In this document: one piece after another, positions 59,901 through 64,000 of the stretch
Layout of the letters: the number at the start of each line of letters is the position of its first letter
How positions within the stretch are numbered: the first letter of the stretch is position 1
Assembly (NCBI RefSeq): GCF_037893015.1
Contig: NC_133658.1
Coordinates: 884,968,208 to 885,032,207 of the forward strand
Length of the DNA: 64,000 nucleotides
Origin: Macrotis lagotis
Lineage: Eukaryota > Chordata > Mammalia > Peramelemorphia > Peramelidae
Reading direction: 5' to 3'
Notes under the pieces: model-generated
What the model saw: the letters and a program-made list of their open reading frames with translations, nothing else
Told to the model about the DNA's origin: nothing
Database searches by the model: none
Program-made: the position numbers and the translations under genes

Positions 59901-61531
59901 GATCAGTTGTGCTAACTATTTTTCTACTCTAAAAAAATGTCCTATGTGTTATATTGGATGGCTCTCTGAATAGGGGAAGGTTACTTAAGAAACACAGAAT
60001 AACAACAATAAATTAAAAAACTTTCACAAAGCACTATAGAGCTACAAAGTATTTCACAGGTAGCGACTCACATGACCCTCAGTATAACTTTGGGATATAA
60101 CATAATTCAAGAAGTAATTTGATTTGCCCAAGGTCAAAAGACTTCTAAGTAGCTAAAGCCAGATTTGAGTTGGACTGCAATGCTGCGGTCACCTCCCCAG
60201 GTTACTTGCAGAGAGATGACTTGGTAGAAGGAGTTTTTAAATGACCAAAGATTCCCTTCTAAACCTCTTGCCCACAGGATAATAGCCATAAGTGATTATT
60301 AAATGTTATTAAGATACTTGGTTTAAGCAGTAATAGGCATGGCAAATCTGGTTCTTTCTCCTAGAAACAGTTAGGAGGCCCCATAGAGTTATGAGTCTGG
60401 AGTTAGGAAGTCCTGAATTTAAATTCAGCATTAGACACTTCCTAACTATCTGCCTCAGTTTATGAAAAATGAGGAATTACAGAATTTAATTTAATTTAAT
60501 AACAGAATTTACCTCACATGGCTGTAAAACACTTAGCAGGAGCTTAATAAATACTTCCATCCCTCCCTCATGATATAATTTGTTCTTTGTTCCGCTTGCT
60601 TCATCCCAGGACCTTCAACAGTATCTTTGTGGGAAGGCTGGGAATTGGTGAGATGTCACTAAGGTAAAAAAGAGAGTAACGCCAATTCCAAAGTTTCATA
60701 GGAGATCTCTCTGTTGCTAGGCCAGGGAAGTGGAGAGAAAGTAGGAGTGGTCACCATTAACGCTGAGGAAGCCCCCAGTTTCACCTTCATAACCCACATA
60801 TATTATACACAGGACTAGAGACAGCTAGATGGTTTAGTAATAGAGTGCTGGACCTAGACTCAGGAAACAGTTGAGTTCAAATCCAGCCTCCAACATTTCC
60901 CAGTTGTGACTGTGAACCAGTTCTACTTCCGTTTTTTCCACTGTGAAATGAAGATAATTATCAGCACCTGCCTCTCAAGACTCTTGTGAAAATGAAATGG
61001 GATAATCTTTGGGTCATCATACAGTAGGAGTTTAATAAATGCTTATTCTGCTTTCTGCCTTAATATTCTCTGGGAACATGAGAAAATGGCTAATGTTTCT
61101 AGCAAAACTCTCATACTTTGCCTTTAGATCACCTTAGAATCACCACCACTGTATCTAAGCCTTGCTAATTTCTGCCCATCAAACAGAACTCAGTGTTGAC
61201 CCAAAATTTCAGGGGAGACTGGTTCTCTGAAATAGATAAAGGGAGAGCTCATGATGGTGAGAGGGACTGGGTAGAGAAGTGACCCAACTGTAGAGTCTGA
61301 GTTTCTGGGGTTCTAACTTTAATTCTATCCCCAAAAGAATGGACAGGGAAAGGAAGGAAGAGAACTCTTCCTGGGTCCTAGATCAGCCATCTAAGCCAAA
61401 CCAGTCATGGGAAAAAAAAATGAATTTCAGCTTACCTTAATGAGGACTGAGATCACAGCTAACCCATGAGGCTTGTTTTCAGCTTCTTCAAAACTGCTGT
61501 ATAATTCAGAATTGTAGTGTACGATATGCAA
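50854..61531 (-). CDS. CA6: CA6, carbonic anhydrase VI, last five coding exons (gene continues past right edge)
   Basis: Minus-strand coding exons: 61436-61531, 58569-58638, 56523-56680, 52893-53010 and 50854-50936. All have GT-AG junctions and joined frames, giving 174 residues and a TGA. Alpha-CA marks: LHIVHYN carries the third zinc-binding His; GSLTTPPCTENV carries the catalytic Thr pair and the Cys of the extracellular disulphide; TQPLNHRKVEANF is the conserved C-terminal core. CA6 hydrates CO2 in saliva and milk as a secreted enzyme. Human CA6 has the same exon boundaries, and the tail-to-tail position next to SLC2A7 fits. Exons 1-3, with signal peptide, proton-shuttle His and the first two zinc His, were not found up to 64000. 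The last 29 residues differ from human CA6. A CA6 tandem paralogue is the main alternative. Confidence 0.9.
51520..52320 (+). repeat. L2 RT 3' part and 3' end, in CA6 intron 7
   Basis: TACTGAAGGCAGTACCATTC and TGTCATTCTCAACTCCTCCC match the L2 coding 3' part. GAACTATGATATCCTTCAGA and TTGCAGAAACTTAATAAATAC form the 3' end. Confidence 0.75.
52325..52535 (+). repeat. MIR-like fragment
   Basis: CTCAGCCTTAGTTTCTTCATC and ACAAGAATCAAATGAGATA. Confidence 0.65.
52540..52675 (+). repeat. (ATT/AAT)-rich tract
   Basis: Interrupted trinucleotide repeat about 220 bp below CA6 exon 7. Confidence 0.85.
52893..53010 (-). CDS. CA6: CA6 exon 7
   Basis: 118 nt. It encodes LKKLQKSLTNNHNE, then RETQPLNHRKVEANF. 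TQPLNHR is the conserved C-terminal strand of secreted alpha-CAs. Donor GTCAGT. Confidence 0.92.
53287..53457 (+). mobile_element. type A SINE
   Basis: Target duplication AAAAATAAACATAGTC, perfect. Confidence 0.92.
54051..54195 (+). mobile_element. type A SINE in L1
   Basis: GGGGCAGCTAGGTGGCACAG head. Confidence 0.88.
54705..54853 (+). mobile_element. type A SINE in L1
   Basis: Flanked by short AACTGC copies. Confidence 0.86.
54935..55335 (+). mobile_element. probable solo LTR (family uncertain) inside an L1
   Basis: About 0.4 kb of non-L1 sequence interrupts an L1 ORF2/3' region. It contains AATAAA (55267-55272) and ends near GGCATTCGTCCCACA, typical of a short LTR. A clean target duplication was not resolved. 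Old and degraded. Confidence 0.45.
55591..56205 (-). mobile_element. L1 3' end in inverted orientation
   Basis: Antisense 3' UTR from 55600 and ORF2 end to 56205. Its high-coordinate edge covers the same L1 position at which the preceding sense copy ends. Confidence 0.68.
56207..56402 (+). repeat. L2 3' end, 120 bp beyond CA6 exon 6
   Basis: ACTGTGAGCTCTTCAAGGGT and GGTAGGCACTTAATAAATGC. Confidence 0.82.
56523..56680 (-). CDS. CA6: CA6 exon 6 (catalytic Thr region)
   Basis: 158 nt. It encodes ITLTYIDVLHMLPHDY, YHYEGSLTTPPCTENVSW, then VTISTKQ. SLTTPPC holds the active-site Thr residues and the disulphide Cys. Acceptor TTTCTCTGCTAG, donor GTAAAC. Confidence 0.93.
57112..57352 (+). mobile_element. 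type B SINE
   Basis: GAGTTGGAGAAGGAAATGGC; ends GGTCAACAACAGCAAC. Confidence 0.8.
57724..57882 (+). mobile_element. type A SINE
   Basis: GGGGCAGCTAGGTGGTGCAG head, A-rich tail followed by CCCAAACAAG. Confidence 0.88.
57898..58015 (-). repeat. L2-like fragment, antisense
   Basis: CTAGAGATACAAAAGCAAAA and CCTTAGGAAGCTTACATTCT. Confidence 0.6.
58155..58300 (+). repeat. MIR fragment
   Basis: AGAAGGAAATTGAGGCCCAG. Confidence 0.65.
58569..58638 (-). CDS. CA6: CA6 exon 5
   Basis: 70 nt. It encodes AKKGKRNDYYEQLFSHLSQI, aligning with the human NTYYSNFISHLANI stretch. Acceptor TTTTTTCTATAG, donor GTAAGT. Confidence 0.87.
58690..58925 (+). repeat. MIR
   Basis: TTTCACAGATGGAGAAACTTAAG and GTCACTCAGCTAGAAAGTG. 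Confidence 0.78.
59358..59448 (-). mobile_element. type A SINE fragment
   Basis: Ends with the reversed head GCCACCTAGCTGCCCC. Confidence 0.78.
59600..60005 (+). mobile_element. L1 3' end
   Basis: GCATGAAAAGATTCATACAA, CAACAATGTAAATGAAAAGAA and TGTTATATTGGATGGCTCTC are L1 3' UTR landmarks. Confidence 0.62.
60010..60165 (+). repeat. MIR fragment
   Basis: TTTCACAAAGCACTATAGAG; TTGCCCAAGGTCAAAAGAC. Confidence 0.65.
60350..60560 (+). repeat. MIR-like fragment
   Basis: GAGTCTGGAGTTAGGAAGTC and TGGCTGTAAAACACTTAGCA. Confidence 0.6.
60815..61060 (+). repeat. old tRNA-headed SINE/MIR-like element
   Basis: GACAGCTAGATGGTTTAGTA head; AATAAATGCTTATTCTG end. Confidence 0.65.
61436..61531 (-). CDS. 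CA6: CA6 exon 4
   Basis: 32 codons starting LHIVHYNSELYSS and ending HGLAVISVLIK. The His of LHIVH is the third zinc ligand. Acceptor CCCCCACAG, donor GTAAGC. Confidence 0.9.
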
Positions 61532-61827
61532 CTGTGGGGGCAGAGCAAAGATCAGAATGATAGCTAGATGTTCTTCTAAAGCAAGGGTAGGAAATCTCTT
61601 TTTCTGCCAAGGGTCATTTGGATATTTATAACAGCATTTGTGGGTCAGACAAAAATCAACTTAAAAATTAGCTTCCTAGATTTGGTCAAACATTTAATTA
61701 ATTCACCCCCCAAAAAGCTCCAAGATATATGAATTTTGAGTCCTGTCTGTGGTCATCATGGCAGTACCAGACCAAATGATTATTCAGGTCTTATATGGCC
61801 CACTGGTTGGAAGTATAACTTCTTGGG

Positions 61828-61978
61828 CAAGTAGGTAGTACAGTAGATAGAGCAACAGCCCAGGTGTCAAGAAAGCCTGAGTTCAAATTCAGCCTTGGAC
61901 ACTTAATAATTGCCTAGCTGTGTGAGGTTGGGCAAGTGACCTAACTCCATTGCCTAAAACTAATAATTTTTTTTAAAA
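61828..61978 (+). mobile_element. type A SINE
   Basis: GGGCAAGTAGGTAGTACAGT head. Confidence 0.83.
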
Positions 61979-62654
61979 GAGGAAGTATGATTTCTTGATA
62001 ATAAAGAAAAAAAAAGAATTGCCCCCTCCATGGGTTGGATGTTCCCTGTGCCTGCCTAAAGAAAAACCAAGAAGCCTAAAACATGGTTTCTCTTATCTGA
62101 GTTCCAGGTCCCCTTCAAGAATTAGTAGTTAGATACCACAGAAGCCCTTCTCCCCCCCCCCATCCCCAAGTAAAAAGCTAATTCAGTCCAGCATATTCAA
62201 GACCATATTAGGTAGTATAGGTACAAAAATAAAAATAACATAATCAAAAGCAACTTCCAGGAATCGGACTCTGAGAGCTATCCCGCCTGCCTTGAATAAC
62301 CAACTAATTAGTTAATCACACACCCTACTTTGGGTCCAGCTATGGTCTCTTGCATTCTCAGTGACTACATTTCCCACTTTGAAAACTACCATCCTAGACA
62401 ATCCAAAACAAAAGGAAAATTATAATAATGGGCAATGGGAATTTAAAGAAGGGATTCCCAAAATTTGGGGTGTCAAGGACCCTTTGGTAATCTTGTAAGA
62501 CCTATAGACCTTTCTCAGTCTAATGTCTTCTTTAAAGACAACAAATGTGGAGGGTTATAAATAACATCAACAATATTGAAATAGTTCTTGGAACAAATGT
62601 TTTAAGTTCATTTATCCCAGGCTAAGAAGTCCTGATTTAAAATCATTCAATCAG

Positions 62655-62812
62655 GGTGGCTAGGTGGCATAGTGGATAAAGCAGCTGCCTTGAAGTCAGG
62701 AGTACCTGGGTTCAAATCCAGTCTCAGACACTTAATAATGACCTAGCTGTGTGGCCTTGGGCAAGCCACTTAACGCCATTTGCCTTGTAAAAACCTAAAA
62801 AATAAATAAAAA
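62655..62812 (+). mobile_element. type A SINE
   Basis: Target duplication AAAATCATTCAAT. Confidence 0.9.
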
Positions 62813-62939
62813 AATAAAATCATTCAATTAATAAACATTAAGTAACCACTAGAGGACAGAAAATAGTCATATGGAACTGGTGCTTTCCAGGGAAGTTAAT
62901 ACCCCAGTAGAGAAATTTGAAGGATTTGGGCTTATTGTT

Positions 62940-63178
62940 GTTCAGTCATATCTAATTAGCTCTTCAGGACCCCATTTGGAGTTTTCCTGTCAAAGATACT
63001 GTTGTGGGGTTTGCTATTTCCTTCTTTAGCTCACTTTACAGATGAGGAAACTGAGGCAAACGGCGTGAAGTGACTTGCCCAGGGTCACACAGCTAGTAAG
63101 TGTCTGAGGGCAGATTTGAAGTCAGAGAGAAGTTTTCTTGACTTCTTGACTATCTATTGGGTCACTTAGCTGCCCATA
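62940..63178 (-). mobile_element. type B SINE
   Basis: Reversed tail GTTGTTCAGTCATATCTAAT; reversed head TAGCTGCCCA. Confidence 0.8.
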
Positions 63179-63213
63179 GTTTTGGGGAAGATCAAGTGAG
63201 ATAAGATACTGTC

Positions 63214-63382
63214 AAAGTAAACTTTTTTCTTTTTTTTTTGTTTGTTTTTGTAAGGCAATGGGGTTAAGTGACTTGCCAAAGGTCACACAGCTAAGTTATT
63301 ACTAAGTGTCTAAGGTCAAATTTGAACTCAGATCCTCCTGACTCCACGGCCAGTGCTCCACTGTGCCACCTAGCTGCCCCCA
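63214..63382 (-). mobile_element. type A SINE
   Basis: Flanked by CAAAGTAAACTTTTTT / CAAAGTAAATTTTTTT. Confidence 0.9.
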
Positions 63383-64000
63383 AAGTAAATTTTTTTCAAA
63401 CTTCTATTCCTGGTCAGAGAATGATTTCTTAGCTAGTAGGAGGAATGGAATGTTTCTTCCCTTAGTCATAGAAAAGAATACTTGTCCTGTTCTCCTTATA
63501 CTTTAATCAAGGGGAAAAATGGGTCCTCTTTTAGACAGGACAGCATTGTATAAGGATGATACTCTTTGATGAGATTTTGTACAACCTAACAGAATGGGCT
63601 CCAGGGAGGTTTAATGTTTTGTCAATTCTTTTATATGTATAAATATCCCAGTACCCCCTGCCCTCTTGGCTCCTGCTCTAGGTGGTCATTATCATGAATG
63701 CGTCTACCTCTAGATTTATACTAAATCCTAGAGAATAAATTTCATGTCTAACCTACATTTTCTGTTATTTATTTTAACTCTATCTTTTAAAGGTTTAAGG
63801 CACCTTAAAGATATAAAACACCTTGAAAACTTTTAAATGTTATATAAATGCTAGCTATTATTATCCTCTCCCTCCTATGTTTCTAGTCTTCTTACATTTT
63901 ACTCCCAGGTATTCTAGAATTCTTTATCCTTTTTCCCATATTTTTAAATTCTATTTTATTTTCAGTCTTTCCTTCACTTTCCTTCACAATAGAAAAACAC

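Larger units (their letters stand above)
61532..64000. other. CA6 intron 3 sequence; no upstream exon found
   Basis: I searched the minus strand for an exon with the HFHWG zinc motif and found none, so CA6 exons 1-3 probably lie beyond 64000. The contents are SINEs and unassigned sequence. Confidence 0.5.

Overview
The window is nuclear DNA from a marsupial, probably an Australian one. The evidence is the dense load of tRNA-headed SINEs built on the GGCAGCTAGGTGG / CTAGCTGTGTGGCCTTGGGC pattern, MAR1-like SINEs, marsupial-type L1 3' ends, and many old L2 and MIR copies. The species call rests on repeat style and is an inference. Gene content and order match human 1p36 (CA6 - SLC2A7 - SLC2A5), with CA6 and SLC2A7 tail to tail.

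Layout. (1) 1-2.9 kb: L1 3' ends. (2) 3.2-11.6 kb, + strand: six decayed exons (equivalents of exons 6-11) of an SLC2A5 (GLUT5)-like sugar transporter. They lie in order, with recognisable splice junctions and lengths close to the SLC2A7 exons, but carry stops, indels, a SINE inside exon 7 and an L1 against exon 8. (3) 12.5-14.5 kb: an internally deleted pogo-like DNA transposon that received a 1.07-kb solo LTR with a clean 6-bp target duplication. (4) 15,196-45,929, + strand: a complete 12-exon SLC2A7 (GLUT7) gene whose exons join without a break into 514 codons. Intron 2 (9.3 kb) holds a 5'-truncated metallothionein retropseudogene. (5) 45.9-50.9 kb: repeat-filled space between the two 3' ends. 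(6) 50,854-61,531, - strand: the last five coding exons of CA6 (secreted carbonic anhydrase VI), with a C-terminal tail unlike the human one. CA6 exons 1-3 should lie beyond the right edge.

Biology. SLC2A7 and SLC2A5 belong to the class II facilitative hexose transporters, and SLC2A5 is the main intestinal fructose transporter. The relic sits exactly where SLC2A5 is expected, just upstream of SLC2A7 in the same orientation. It is therefore either a dead tandem copy or the remains of a lost SLC2A5; the window alone cannot decide. Nothing outside the three transporter/anhydrase loci and the metallothionein retrocopy looks like a host gene. The remaining long open frames are repeat, LINE or LTR sequence. 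No CRISPR array or operon-like structure is present.
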